Position numbers and translations under genes: made by a program. The notes beneath the pieces are model-generated. The model was given only the letters and a program-made list of their open reading frames with translations. It was not told where the DNA came from and made no database searches. A stretch of 64,000 bases of DNA from CANHBY01 sp046342195 (GTDB lineage: Bacteria > Pseudomonadota > Gammaproteobacteria > Burkholderiales > Burkholderiaceae_C), in assembly GCA_046342195.1 (NCBI GenBank), contig JBKDQE010000042.1:62001-126000 (forward strand), written 5' to 3'. How positions within the stretch are numbered: position 1 is the stretch's first letter; every line of letters begins with the position of its first letter. Positions 41,211-50,891 of this stretch are shown in pieces.

Positions 41211-43268
41211 TTACTTTGATGCCCGATGGCGTTGGGCAGCCAAATGATGAGCCATTGCCCTTAATGGGCGAAACATTTTTGAGGGTGGCCCTGCTTGGCT
41301 GGTCTGTCCGTACCGGTCACCATCCAAGCTGACCAGACCCTGAGCTAAAGCCTGCGCGAGGGGGCCGAAGTGCTCCAGCAGCTTTCTGGACAGCGTCAAC
41401 GGAGGGTCATGGTCATGAATGGTTAATCCCAAGCGGCGAAGTTCTTGGCGCAGCAACGACATCTGATGGTTCCAGGGGTCTGTCCGTCGAGATAGCCCTA
41501 CATAGATCCAAAAAATCAGAGCGGCCAAACCCGACAGGCCGAGTAACAAGTAAACCAAGTCTATCCAATCGGGGCTTGGAAAACCCCAATTTTTCAGCAT
41601 GTCGAGCCGCTGCTCTTCTGAATAGTTCAAGACCCATTGGTTCCAGCGGTTATTGATGATTTCCCATGGCTGACGCCAGCCTGTGAAAATATCGACTCCC
41701 CCCAAGGCCTGTTGCAAGGTCTTGGCAATAATGCCACGAGGCAGGGGCGGATTGGGATTGGCCCCAAGTTGAATTCGATCAGGTGCCACATAGGCCGTAG
41801 GATCAGCACGAACCCATCCCCGGCCCTCCATCCAGTACTCTGCCCAGGCATGTGCTGAGCTTTTGCGAACAATGTAGTAGCCATCCACGGGCTCACGGTC
41901 TGCCCCTTGGTAGCCTGTCACAATGCGCGCCGGAACCCCCAAACTGCGCATGATAAAAACAAAGGCTGAGGCAAAATGCTCACAAAACCCGCGGCGACGA
42001 TCGATCCAGAACTCATCAATCGCCTCTTGGGGCTTGTCATCTCCATACGTTCCCGGGGTCAAGGTGTACTGGAAATTTTCCTGACGAACATAATTCATCA
42101 CGGCGTTCGCCAAATCTGTAGAGTCTGCATTGGCCAGATCGGGCCTTTGGCTCAGTGCTTTGGCCCAGGCGATGGTGCGAGGGTTGTGCCCATTCGGTAG
42201 CCGCAAATCAGTATAGAGGCTGGGGTCGAATTCGGTGGGGCCATACTGAAGGGCACGTAAAGCATACAGATCCATTCTGAGCCGTTTGAAAACGGCTTGA
42301 TTGGCACGCCAGCGAAGGTCATGAGTGAGGGTCAACCCCATTGAACCGCTGCCAGAAAAAACTTCCGGGGTCACTTCCAGCAGCGGCACAGTGTTCGTTC
42401 CTTGAGGCTCTAACGTGATTTCATACTTGAGCCGATCCGCATGGAGGTCTAATTGAGGGGGAGGCTGATTCTGTGGGTTCTCTGAGGGTGACCAGACAAT
42501 GCCATCAAATTGGCTGAGAACCGGGCCCCGAAAGTAAAGATGAGACAGTGAGGGTGTTTTTTCCGGAAATCGAATTCGCATCACGATTTCATCATTTTGT
42601 GCCAATTCTGCAATAGCCCCCATGAAAAGCCTGTCACTCAGGCCCGTAGAAGCCCTACCATCCTGAGGCACCCCCCACAAGGGGGCAATGCGAGGGAAAA
42701 ACACAAATAAAGCAACCATGACAGGGGCGCCAAGCAAAGCCGTTTTGGCGGCAATCAATGAAGCTTTCTTCAGCGCCGGTTGGCCGACCGGCATATGCAT
42801 TAATACCAGAGCTGTTAAAAGGCCCCACACAGACACCGTCATGGAGAAGGCCACACCAATGGCCTGAGAATAAAAAAGGTTGGTCAGAACCAAAAAGAAA
42901 CCCAGGAAAAAAATCACGAAGGCATCCCGTCGCGCACGTATTTCCAAGGTCTTGAGGGCGATCAGGGTCACCAAGATGGTCACGCCGGCCTCTTTGCCGA
43001 GAATGGTTTTGAAAGACCACAAGCTCAGGCAAATTGCCAACACCAGAATGCCCAGCGTCCATCCGCGTTTGGGCAAAGGTTTTTCTGCCAGGGTCAGGGA
43101 TGTTCGCCATAACAAAACCATCCCTGCCAGAGGCAGGCTCCATGGAGCCAGGTTGCCCTGATGTGAAAAGACCGTCCAGGCAACAACAGCCAGAATAAAC
43201 AGTGTGTCCCGGTTTTCACGTGACAGGCTCTGCGAAAGTTTGCCTGAAAAAATCATCTTAATTTTCAT
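41211..43268 (-). CDS. TgpA-like DUF3488 transglutaminase membrane protein
   Basis: 685 residues. The N-terminal part (about 1-175) has several membrane segments (DUF3488), followed by a periplasmic transglutaminase core with Cys in RRRGFCEHFASAFV, His in SAHAWAEYWMEGRGWVRADPT and the Asp of ADPT, then another membrane helix (DLVYLLLGLSGLAALIFWIYVGL) and a DUF4129-like tail. It usually pairs with DUF58 and a MoxR ATPase; DUF58 is next, MoxR is not. Start ATG at 43268. Confidence 0.9.
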   Translation of the reverse strand: MKIKMIFSGKLSQSLSRENRDTLFILAVVAWTVFSHQGNLAPWSLPLAGMVLLWRTSLTLAEKPLPKRGWTLGILVLAICLSLWSFKTILGKEAGVTILVTLIALKTLEIRARRDAFVIFFLGFFLVLTNLFYSQAIGVAFSMTVSVWGLLTALVLMHMPVGQPALKKASLIAAKTALLGAPVMVALFVFFPRIAPLWGVPQDGRASTGLSDRLFMGAIAELAQNDEIVMRIRFPEKTPSLSHLYFRGPVLSQFDGIVWSPSENPQNQPPPQLDLHADRLKYEITLEPQGTNTVPLLEVTPEVFSGSGSMGLTLTHDLRWRANQAVFKRLRMDLYALRALQYGPTEFDPSLYTDLRLPNGHNPRTIAWAKALSQRPDLANADSTDLANAVMNYVRQENFQYTLTPGTYGDDKPQEAIDEFWIDRRRGFCEHFASAFVFIMRSLGVPARIVTGYQGADREPVDGYYIVRKSSAHAWAEYWMEGRGWVRADPTAYVAPDRIQLGANPNPPLPRGIIAKTLQQALGGVDIFTGWRQPWEIINNRWNQWVLNYSEEQRLDMLKNWGFPSPDWIDLVYLLLGLSGLAALIFWIYVGLSRRTDPWNHQMSLLRQELRRLGLTIHDHDPPLTLSRKLLEHFGPLAQALAQGLVSLDGDRYGQTSQAGPPSKMFRPLRAMAHHLAAQRHRASK

Positions 43269-43389
43269 GTCCGGGTGCCGGACACCCATGGATAATGAAA
43301 GACGCCATCATCATGCCAAAGCATCTCGTCCGCAGGCCACTGCCGTCCTGCGGGCCCAAAAATTCCAAGACACTTCTTGGTTTGGCAAA

Positions 43390-44403
43390 TCATGACCACA
43401 GTGCCAGTGCTTGCAAGGCTTGCTGGCGATGCGCATCCCCGGATCCCGCGGGCAGTTCAAAATGAGGCAGGCGCAGGCCATATCTTCTGCCCATCTGATC
43501 AGCCATCAGCACCCAGGCAGTCAGGCGCGACAGGCGGGCCTCAGCCGACAGCCCATCGCACTCGTACCAGTCCAGCCAGAGTACTGATGAAGAACCCGTG
43601 CTCCCTGCTTCTCGACTGACCAACTCTGCCCCACTGGCCAACGCCTTGGCCGACTTTTTCCACAGAATATGCCTGATGGGGTCTCCGGGCTGGTAAGCTC
43701 GAATACCATCAGGTTCGCTTTGCCCTTGACTTTGGGCCTTTGCGGCTAGAGTGGGTGTATTGACTCCGGGTAAAGGGCCCACAGGTGGCAGAACGGGTGC
43801 TGAAGATTCTGGCTCAGGGTACACCAGCACTTTGGCCTTTGGGCGCCAAATGGTCCAAGCACGAAAAAGCCCCAGTGGGAACTGAGTTTCAGCAACCCAA
43901 GCAGGAATATCCTGCCAGCCCCTCTCTTGAGGAATAAAAAACAGATCCACCACCGTTTGCTCATGAGCCAGAATATCAATCCAGGATACAGACTCCTTGG
44001 ATGATCCCTTCAGGCGCAGCCCAATTCCGTAGCGATCTCTTGGTGTTCGGCCCCCTGAGTCCTCCAGCATGGCTTGTAGCAGGGCCTTTTGCTTGGCAAA
44101 GGTGGGGGCCACCGGGCGTAAATGAAGCATCAGCCCCCGAAGGGTTGAGTGCGTCAGGTGCATCGACACCAAGGCACTGCCAGACAACAAAAAGGTCAGG
44201 GCATAGCCCAGATTCAGTTGATAGTTGATGGAAGCAATCAATAACAGCCCCATCGTGAACACAAAGAACAAACCAGGGCGGGTCGGCAAAATGTAGACAT
44301 TGCGATGGGTGAGCCGCTGCTTGTCCGTTCTGGGCTGCCGTGAAAGCATCCAAGCATTGATTTTTTTTTGCAAAGACTCACGCTGAATCGAAGGATGGTT
44401 CAT
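43390..44403 (-). CDS. DUF58 protein (TgpA partner)
   Basis: 337 residues. Two N-terminal membrane helices (GLFFVFTMGLLLIASIN, LGYALTFLLSGSALVSM) and a C-terminal DUF58 domain with GDPIRHILWKKSAKALASGAELVSRE. The start ATG at 44403 (MNHPSIQRESLQ). It is 121 bp upstream of the TgpA-like gene on the same strand. Confidence 0.88.
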   Translation of the reverse strand: MNHPSIQRESLQKKINAWMLSRQPRTDKQRLTHRNVYILPTRPGLFFVFTMGLLLIASINYQLNLGYALTFLLSGSALVSMHLTHSTLRGLMLHLRPVAPTFAKQKALLQAMLEDSGGRTPRDRYGIGLRLKGSSKESVSWIDILAHEQTVVDLFFIPQERGWQDIPAWVAETQFPLGLFRAWTIWRPKAKVLVYPEPESSAPVLPPVGPLPGVNTPTLAAKAQSQGQSEPDGIRAYQPGDPIRHILWKKSAKALASGAELVSREAGSTGSSSVLWLDWYECDGLSAEARLSRLTAWVLMADQMGRRYGLRLPHFELPAGSGDAHRQQALQALALWS

Positions 44404-44461
44404 CTCTTCATGGTACGCTGGGTAACGCTGATGCCAAAAGGACAAAAACCACAACAGACGC

Positions 44462-44492
44462 AAAAAAGCCGCGGGATGACCGCGGCTTTTTT
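44462..44492. terminator. Bidirectional terminator after the cold-shock gene
   Basis: AAAAAAGCCGCGG (44462-44474) pairs with CCGCGGCTTTTTT (44480-44492) across a GATGA loop. On the minus strand this is a strong GC stem followed by a T run, right after the cspA-type stop codon. Confidence 0.88.
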
Positions 44493-44517
44493 GGCTCAAA
44501 GGCTGGTATGGCTGAGC

Positions 44518-44733
44518 TTAGGCGTTAATGGCCCGGATTTCTGCAGCCTGAAGGCCTTTTTGACCTTGTTTGACTACGAACTCGACACGCTGGCCTTCAC
44601 CAAGGGTCTTGAAGCCGGCACCAACGATGTCCCGGAAGTGGGCGAAAAGATCAGGGCCGCCAGCATCTTGAGCAATAAAGCCGTAGCCCTTACTTTCATT
44701 GAACCACTTCACAATTCCGGTTTGCGTCGTCAT
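44518..44733 (-). CDS. cspA: CspA-family cold shock protein
   Basis: 71 residues: GIVKWFNESKGYGFIAQDAGGPDLFAHF with the RNP-1 (KGYGFI) and RNP-2 (LFAHF) motifs, then EGQRVEFVVKQGQKGLQAAEI. It binds single-stranded nucleic acids. AGGA lies about 11 bases before the ATG, and upstream sequence (44734-44880) is long and AT-rich, consistent with a cold-responsive 5' leader; that is inference. A strong terminator follows. Confidence 0.95.
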   Translation of the reverse strand: MTTQTGIVKWFNESKGYGFIAQDAGGPDLFAHFRDIVGAGFKTLGEGQRVEFVVKQGQKGLQAAEIRAINA

Positions 44734-45321
44734 GGAAAAATTTCCTATCTTCTATATCTAAAAATAACTAAATTGGGTTTTATTCACCTTTTGCTTGGGT
44801 TCGGCCACTGGAGAGGTTCATTCAATGAAAGCGCAAAAAACAGCACACACTAAAAACCCTGCATCACAGTAGGGAATCACTCAAAAAGAAAAAAATCCCG
44901 GAATCAATACGCAGCCAACGAAGCGCCTAGAGCAGGAACCGCCTAGCTCACGTATACCGCCACACACAAGTTTTGACCTAGGGATTTCTGACTGAACCCG
45001 ATTCAACAACAGAACCAAGAACCATAGAGACCATAAATTCTCCGCTTGCTACAACTGGTTTGCGGAATGTACACGAATGATCGTAAAACGGAAGTGTTTT
45101 TTTCATTTATTGATTTGGTCATCAGCTTTGCAAAATTCAATCATGATTGGCGAAGTCCTTGCGAAGGTACTCTGGCAGCGGGTCGACTATACTTTGGGGG
45201 TTTGTCTTTTCCACCCCTCAACTCAAGGCTTCACGCATCAGGTTCCTTCAATGGAGTTTGATCTGGCCACTTCATGGCCATGAATTCTTGGGCGCATAAA
45301 AATCACAACGGAGAATCCCCC
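44734..45321. other. 588-bp spacer: cold-shock leader and carAB promoter region
   Basis: No gene is supported here. The left part (44734-44900) is the AT-rich leader of the divergent cold-shock gene. On the plus side a -10-like TATACT lies at 45188-45193, without a good -35 at normal spacing (TTGCGA at 45159 is too far). A pyrimidine-rich stretch (45205-45225) follows before the carA start. GGAGAA lies 7 bases before the GTG used for carA. Confidence 0.4.
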
Positions 45322-46494
45322 GTGTTGCCCGTTCTGCCCCCCGCCGTTCTCGCCCTTGCAGACGGTTCGGTCTTCCTGGGTCATTCCATCGGTGCATCAG
45401 GTCAAACCGTGGGCGAAGTGGTCTTCAACACCTCGCTGACGGGCTATCAAGAAATCCTGACAGATCCGAGTTATTGCCAACAAATTGTTACACTCACCTA
45501 TCCACACATTGGCAATACCGGTGTAAACGATGAGGATGTCGAGTCTGATCGCGTTCACGCGGCCGGCTTGATCATCAAAGACCTTCCTCTTTGTGCCTCC
45601 AACTTTCGGATGGGCTTGACCCTCGCAGATTATTTGGTCAAAGAAAAGTGTGTTGCTATTGCAGGAATAGATACACGCCGCTTGACGCGCCTCTTACGTC
45701 AGAAGGGCACCCAAAATGCTTGTATCTTGACCCTGCCTGTGGGACAGCATATGGGGCCCGAGCAAATCAATGCGGCCATTGCCAGTACGTGCTCAGCAAG
45801 CTCTATTGCGGGTCTTGATTTGGCCAAGGTCGTGACTCGTCAGAAGAGCACTGTCTGGCTTGAAACCGAGTGGGCTCTTGGTCAAGGCTACGGCCACCTC
45901 TCTGATCCACGATTCCATGTGGTTGCCTATGACTTCGGTGTCAAGCGCAACATTTTGCGCATGTTGGCCAGTCGGGCTTGCCGTGTCACCGTGGTGCCCG
46001 CCCAGACCTCCGCCTCAGAAGTGCTCAAGCTCAAGCCCGATGGTATTTTTCTCAGCAATGGCCCCGGCGATCCTGAGCCCTGCGACTACGCCATTTCTGC
46101 GGCTCGAACCCTCATCGACACTGGTTTACCCACCTTTGGTATCTGTCTCGGCCATCAAATCCTGGCCCTCGCTTCTGGGGCCCGCACCTTCAAGATGAAA
46201 TTTGGTCATCATGGCGGCAATCATCCTGTGAAAGACCTTGACAGCGGTCAGGTCAGCATCACCAGTCAAAACCATGGCTTTGCGGTTGATGAAAAAAGTC
46301 TTCCGGCGAATCTCCGGGTCACCCATGTGAGCCTGTTCGATGGCACCATTCAAGGCTTGGCCCGCACCGATCAACCTGCTTTTTGTTTCCAAGGCCACCC
46401 GGAAGCCTCACCGGGCCCGCACGACATCGGTTATCTCTTTGACCGCTTCATCCAACTCATGTCGGTGCGCTTGACGGAGAAAAATCATGCCTAA
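45322..46494 (+). CDS. carA: Carbamoyl-phosphate synthase small subunit
   Basis: 390 residues. It supplies ammonia from glutamine to CarB for arginine and pyrimidine synthesis. Class I glutamine amidotransferase motifs are seen: FGICLGHQILALASGA (nucleophile Cys), then FCFQGHPEASPGPHD (catalytic His-x-Glu). The start is the GTG at 45322 (reading LPVLPPAVLALADG) with GGAGAA upstream, matching the family N-terminus; the ATG at 45274 would add 16 residues. carB overlaps its end by 8 bases. Confidence 0.95.
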   Translation: MLPVLPPAVLALADGSVFLGHSIGASGQTVGEVVFNTSLTGYQEILTDPSYCQQIVTLTYPHIGNTGVNDEDVESDRVHAAGLIIKDLPLCASNFRMGLTLADYLVKEKCVAIAGIDTRRLTRLLRQKGTQNACILTLPVGQHMGPEQINAAIASTCSASSIAGLDLAKVVTRQKSTVWLETEWALGQGYGHLSDPRFHVVAYDFGVKRNILRMLASRACRVTVVPAQTSASEVLKLKPDGIFLSNGPGDPEPCDYAISAARTLIDTGLPTFGICLGHQILALASGARTFKMKFGHHGGNHPVKDLDSGQVSITSQNHGFAVDEKSLPANLRVTHVSLFDGTIQGLARTDQPAFCFQGHPEASPGPHDIGYLFDRFIQLMSVRLTEKNHA

Positions 46495-49400
46495 GCGCTC
46501 TGACATCCAATCCATTCTCATCATTGGTGCTGGCCCCATCATTATTGGGCAGGCCTGTGAATTCGACTACTCTGGCGCTCAGGCTTGCAAGGCTTTGCGT
46601 GAAGAGGGCTACCGCGTGATCCTGGTCAATAGCAATCCGGCCACGATCATGACTGACCCCCAAATGGCGGATGCCACCTACATTGAGCCCATCACTTGGC
46701 AGGTGCTTGAAAAAATCATTGCCAAAGAGCGTCCTGATGCCATCTTGCCCACAATGGGAGGGCAAACCGCGCTGAATTGTGGCCTTGATCTTCACAAGCA
46801 CGGCGTTCTCCAGAAGTACGGTGTTGAAATGATCGGCGCCAATCAACATGCCATCGAGAAAGCAGAAGACCGTCTGAAGTTCAAAGAGGCCATGACCTCC
46901 ATTGGCCTGGATTCTGCACGCAGTGGCATTGCGCACAGCCTGGAAGAAGCGTGGTCAGTGCAAAGGCGAATTACGCTTGAAACTGGTGGTTCAGGTTTTC
47001 CCATGGTCATTCGGCCCAGCTTTACGCTGGGCGGCACGGGGGGTGGCATTGCCTACAACCCTGAAGAATTTGAAGAAATTTGCCGTCGTGGGCTGGACTT
47101 ATCCCCCACCAATGAATTGCTGATTGAAGAGTCACTCATTGGCTGGAAAGAATTTGAGATGGAAGTGGTTCGCGATTGTGCAGACAACTGCATTATCGTG
47201 TGTGCCATTGAAAACCTCGACCCCATGGGAATTCACACGGGTGATTCCATCACCGTGGCCCCTGCCCAGACCCTCACTGACAAAGAATACCAACTTCTAC
47301 GAAATGCGAGCATTGCGATTCTGCGTGAAATCGGGGTAGATACCGGCGGTTCCAATGTTCAGTTTTCGATCAATCCGGCCAATGGCCGGATGGTGGTGAT
47401 CGAAATGAACCCTCGTGTCTCCCGTTCTTCCGCATTGGCTTCCAAGGCTACGGGCTTCCCTATCGCCAAAGTGGCAGCCAAGCTGGCCGTAGGCTATACG
47501 CTGGATGAACTTCGTAACGACATCACCGGGGGCGCAACACCTGCCAGTTTTGAGCCGAGTATCGATTACGTGGTCACCAAAATTCCTCGTTTTGCATTCG
47601 AAAAGTTCCCTGCCGCTGATTCTCGTTTAACGACTCAAATGAAGTCAGTCGGTGAAGTTATGGCGATAGGGCGCACTTTTTCCGAGAGCTTCCAAAAAGC
47701 GCTCCGAGGCCTTGAAACCGGCATTGATGGTTTGACAGAGCGCTCCAGTGACCGCGATGAAATCATTGCTGAAATTGGCGAACCCGGCCCTGAGCGCATT
47801 CTGTTTGTGGCCGATGCTTTCCGCTTGGGCATGAGCCTCCAGGAAATTTTCGAAGAAACGGCGATTGATCCGTGGTTTCTTGCCCAAATTGAGGCCATTG
47901 TCAACCTTGAGCAATCTCTTCAAGGGAGGCTGCTTGACAGCCTTTCCCCTGATGAAATGCGGTTTCTCAAGCAAAAAGGGTTCTCCGATCGTCGCTTGGC
48001 CAAGCTTTTAGGCACCAACCAGCATCAGGTTCGTCAGCGTCGCCATGAATTCAATGTGCGTCCTGTTTACAAGCGAGTTGACACTTGTGCGGCGGAGTTT
48101 GCGACCCAAACGGCCTACATGTACTCCACCTATGATCAAGAGTGTGAGGCAGAACCAAGCCAAAAAAAGAAAATCATGGTTTTGGGCGGAGGCCCCAACC
48201 GCATTGGCCAAGGCATCGAATTTGACTATTGCTGCGTGCATGCAGCACTGGCCATGCGCGAAGACGGTTACGAGACCATGATGGTCAACTGCAATCCTGA
48301 AACGGTCTCTACCGATTATGACACCTCTGACCGCCTGTATTTTGAGCCTGTCACGCTCGAAGACGTTCTCGAAATTGTTGATAAAGAAAAACCTGTCGGG
48401 GTCATTGTGCAGTATGGGGGCCAAACTCCATTAAAGCTGGCTCTTGATCTGGAGCGTGCGGGTGTCCCCATTGTGGGAACCTCGCCCGACAGTATCGATA
48501 TGGCCGAGGATCGTGAACGATTCCAGGCTCTGTTGCACCAGCTCGGCCTTTTGCAACCTCCCAATCGTATCGCCCGTACAGAAGAACAAGCTTTGGCCAT
48601 GGCCCAAGAAATTGGTTATCCTTTGGTGGTGCGTCCCAGTTATGTTCTTGGGGGGCGCGCCATGGAGATTGTTCATGCTGACAAAGACCTTGAGCGCTAT
48701 ATGCGTGAAGCGGTCAGGGTTTCGGAGAAGTCCCCCGTTCTCCTCGATCGATTCCTCGATGATGCCATCGAGGTGGATGTCGACTGCATTGCCGATGGCA
48801 CTGATGGGCCTGACGGGGTCATGATTGGTGGCATCATGGAGCATGTCGAGCAGGCCGGCATTCATTCGGGTGACTCAGCTTGCTCTCTTCCTCCTTATTC
48901 CCTTTCCAAACCCTTGCAGGATGAGCTACGCCGGCAAACCACCCTCATGGCCAAGGCCCTCAAGGTCAAGGGCTTGATGAACGTTCAGTTTGCAATTCAA
49001 GGCGAGGGTCAGCAAGCTGTGGTGTATGTCCTGGAGGTCAACCCCCGTGCTTCACGCACGGTCCCCTTTGTTTCCAAGGCCACCAGCCTGCCTTTGGCCA
49101 AAATTGCGGCTCGTTGTATGGTGGGTCAGCCCTTGGCGTCTCAACAAGGGCTCTTGGGGCGGCCCTTGACGGAAGTTATTCCTCCTTATTTCAGTGTCAA
49201 GGAAGCCGTGTTCCCGTTCAACAAGTTCCCTGGTGTCGACCCCATCTTGGGGCCCGAAATGCGATCCACGGGGGAAGTCATGGGGGCAGGTCGAACCTTC
49301 GGCGAGGCCATGTTGAAAAGCCAGCTGGGGGCAGGCTCTCGATTGCCTTTCAAGGGCACTGTCTGTATCACCGTGAAGAATACCGACAAAGCCCGAGCCG

Positions 49401-49753
49401 TGGCGGTAGCGCGTGATTTACTCGCCCTGGGTTTCGACTTGGTCGCCACCAAAGGCACTGCTGCGGCTATTTCCGCGGCAGGTATTCCCGTGAAAACGGT
49501 CAACAAGGTCAAAGATGGGCGACCCCATATTGTCGACATGCTCAAGGCGGGGGACATTCAGTTGGTTTTCACGACCGTTGACGAAACGCGAACCGCCATC
49601 GCTGATTCGCGTCATATTCGGCAGGCAGCCTTGGCACAGCGCATCACTTACTACACCAGCATGGCTGGCTGCGAAGCGGCGGTAGAGGGCATGAAACATC
49701 AGGATGACTTGATCGTGCTTCCCTTGCAGCAACTTCATGCTGAATTAAACTAA
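46487..49753 (+). CDS. carB: Carbamoyl-phosphate synthase large subunit
   Basis: 1088 residues with two ATP-grasp synthetase halves (about 1-400 and 555-940): SILIIGAGPIIIGQACEFDYSGAQAC opens the first and MVLGGGPNRIGQGIEFDYCCVHA the second, each with an EVNPR-type metal site (VIEMNPRVSRSSA, LEVNPRASRTVPF). The C-terminal methylglyoxal-like allosteric domain (from about 945) ends VLPLQQLHAELN. Translationally coupled to carA. Confidence 0.97.
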   Translation: MPKRSDIQSILIIGAGPIIIGQACEFDYSGAQACKALREEGYRVILVNSNPATIMTDPQMADATYIEPITWQVLEKIIAKERPDAILPTMGGQTALNCGLDLHKHGVLQKYGVEMIGANQHAIEKAEDRLKFKEAMTSIGLDSARSGIAHSLEEAWSVQRRITLETGGSGFPMVIRPSFTLGGTGGGIAYNPEEFEEICRRGLDLSPTNELLIEESLIGWKEFEMEVVRDCADNCIIVCAIENLDPMGIHTGDSITVAPAQTLTDKEYQLLRNASIAILREIGVDTGGSNVQFSINPANGRMVVIEMNPRVSRSSALASKATGFPIAKVAAKLAVGYTLDELRNDITGGATPASFEPSIDYVVTKIPRFAFEKFPAADSRLTTQMKSVGEVMAIGRTFSESFQKALRGLETGIDGLTERSSDRDEIIAEIGEPGPERILFVADAFRLGMSLQEIFEETAIDPWFLAQIEAIVNLEQSLQGRLLDSLSPDEMRFLKQKGFSDRRLAKLLGTNQHQVRQRRHEFNVRPVYKRVDTCAAEFATQTAYMYSTYDQECEAEPSQKKKIMVLGGGPNRIGQGIEFDYCCVHAALAMREDGYETMMVNCNPETVSTDYDTSDRLYFEPVTLEDVLEIVDKEKPVGVIVQYGGQTPLKLALDLERAGVPIVGTSPDSIDMAEDRERFQALLHQLGLLQPPNRIARTEEQALAMAQEIGYPLVVRPSYVLGGRAMEIVHADKDLERYMREAVRVSEKSPVLLDRFLDDAIEVDVDCIADGTDGPDGVMIGGIMEHVEQAGIHSGDSACSLPPYSLSKPLQDELRRQTTLMAKALKVKGLMNVQFAIQGEGQQAVVYVLEVNPRASRTVPFVSKATSLPLAKIAARCMVGQPLASQQGLLGRPLTEVIPPYFSVKEAVFPFNKFPGVDPILGPEMRSTGEVMGAGRTFGEAMLKSQLGAGSRLPFKGTVCITVKNTDKARAVAVARDLLALGFDLVATKGTAAAISAAGIPVKTVNKVKDGRPHIVDMLKAGDIQLVFTTVDETRTAIADSRHIRQAALAQRITYYTSMAGCEAAVEGMKHQDDLIVLPLQQLHAELN

Positions 49754-49782
49754 ACTTTTTTCAGTACTTTTAACTATCTCGC

Positions 49783-49803
49783 CGCCACCTGAGCCGGGTG
49801 GCG
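49783..49803 (+). terminator. Stem-loop after carB
   Basis: CGCCACC (49783-49789) pairs with GGTGGCG (49797-49803), followed by TCTTCATTTT. It lies between carB and greA, so greA probably has its own transcript too. The U tract is imperfect. Confidence 0.6.
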
Positions 49804-49830
49804 TCTTCATTTTCGTTCCAGGAATTTTCC

Positions 49831-50307
49831 ATGAGCACCATTCCTTTAACCAAACGCGGCGCCGAAAAATTAAAAGAAGAGCTACACCAGCTCAAAACCG
49901 TTGAGCGACACGCCATTATTCAAGCTATCGCTGAAGCTCGTGCCCAAGGCGATTTGTCCGAAAATGCCGAATACGAGGCCGCCAAGGACAAGCAGGGCTT
50001 CATTGAGGGGCGAATTCAGGAAATTGAAGGCAAACTGGCCGCAGCCCAAATCATTGATCCGGCAAGCCTTGATGCCGGTGGCCGAGTGGTATTTGGTTCT
50101 ACCGTCGATCTTGAGGAGGAGGGGGCTTCAACCGAAGTGACCTATCAAATTGTGGGTGACGATGAGGCTGATCTCAAGCAAGGTTTGATCTCCATCAGTT
50201 CACCCATCGCCCGGGCCATGATTGGCAAGGAAGCTGGAGATGTCGCCGAGGTTCAAGCCCCTGGAGGTATCAAGCGCTATGAGATTCTTGAGGTGCGTTA
50301 TCTCTGA
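49831..50307 (+). CDS. greA: Transcription elongation factor GreA
   Basis: 158 residues. An N-terminal coiled coil (MSTIPLTKRGAEKLKEELHQL) with the acidic tip DLSENAEYEAAKDKQG that reaches the polymerase active site, and a C-terminal FKBP-like domain (YQIVGDDEADLKQGLISISSPIARAMIGKEAGD). Rescues backtracked RNA polymerase. The start ATG at 49831 has AGGAAT upstream. Confidence 0.97.
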   Translation: MSTIPLTKRGAEKLKEELHQLKTVERHAIIQAIAEARAQGDLSENAEYEAAKDKQGFIEGRIQEIEGKLAAAQIIDPASLDAGGRVVFGSTVDLEEEGASTEVTYQIVGDDEADLKQGLISISSPIARAMIGKEAGDVAEVQAPGGIKRYEILEVRYL

Positions 50308-50325
50308 ACCGAGCAGAAAAGCAGC

Positions 50326-50772
50326 ATGCCGCGTTCCCTCTTGCTTCGCATGATGATCGGCCTGACAGGTGCTTGGCTGGGTGTTTTGCTGTGCATCGCC
50401 CTTCTGGCGGCCCCGGCAGCTTTTGCTGTGCTGGATAGGGTCATGGCGGCTTCAGTTGTGGGGCTTTTGTTTGAGCGGGAGGCTGCACTGAGCCTTGCAT
50501 TATGTATTTTTTTGCTTGTGTGTTTGCGCCGTTTGTGTGAAACGGAACTTTGTAGCGGGCTTCAATCGTTGGCCACTGACGCGCGTGTATGGGCGGTTCT
50601 CGGCGTTATGTTGTGCACTGTGGTCGGGTACTATGCGCTTCACCCCATGATGGAAACTGCTCAAGCAAAGCAGGGGGCTTGGTCATTTAGGGCCCTACAT
50701 GCTGCATCAGTGGGTTTTTTCGGCCTCAAGGCCCTCCTGCTTGCTTTTCTCGGTTGGCGGCTTACAAAGTGA
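50326..50772 (+). CDS. DUF4149 membrane protein
   Basis: 148 residues with about four membrane helices (GAWLGVLLCIALLAAPAAFAVL, LALCIFLLVCL, VWAVLGVMLCTVVGYYAL, GFFGLKALLLAFLGWRL). The opening and HPMMETAQAK wording fit DUF4149. Function unknown. It follows greA by 18 bp and probably shares its transcript. Confidence 0.85.
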   Translation: MPRSLLLRMMIGLTGAWLGVLLCIALLAAPAAFAVLDRVMAASVVGLLFEREAALSLALCIFLLVCLRRLCETELCSGLQSLATDARVWAVLGVMLCTVVGYYALHPMMETAQAKQGAWSFRALHAASVGFFGLKALLLAFLGWRLTK

Positions 50773-50826
50773 TCATTCTCAAACCGCCCATTGAACACGT
50801 CAGATCAAGCTGCACTGTGGCCCGCC

Positions 50827-50879
50827 AGGGCCTGTTAACCCTAAAAATGGCACTGGCATCTTTAGTGTTAACAGGCCCT
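50827..50879. repeat. 53-bp inverted-repeat element
   Basis: AGGGCCTGTTAAC (50827-50839) and GTTAACAGGCCCT (50867-50879) form 13-bp perfect inverted ends around a 27-bp core that can itself pair partly (CTAAA/TTTAG). It lies between the 3' ends of the DUF4149 and yhbY genes. It may act as a bidirectional transcript end or be a tiny MITE. One arm recurs at 22842-22854. Confidence 0.6.
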
Positions 50880-50891
50880 AAAGCGGCTTAT

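Noticed and set aside
45046..45261. A small gene between the cold-shock gene and carA
   Set aside because: No family likeness, no ribosome site, and it covers the likely carAB promoter.
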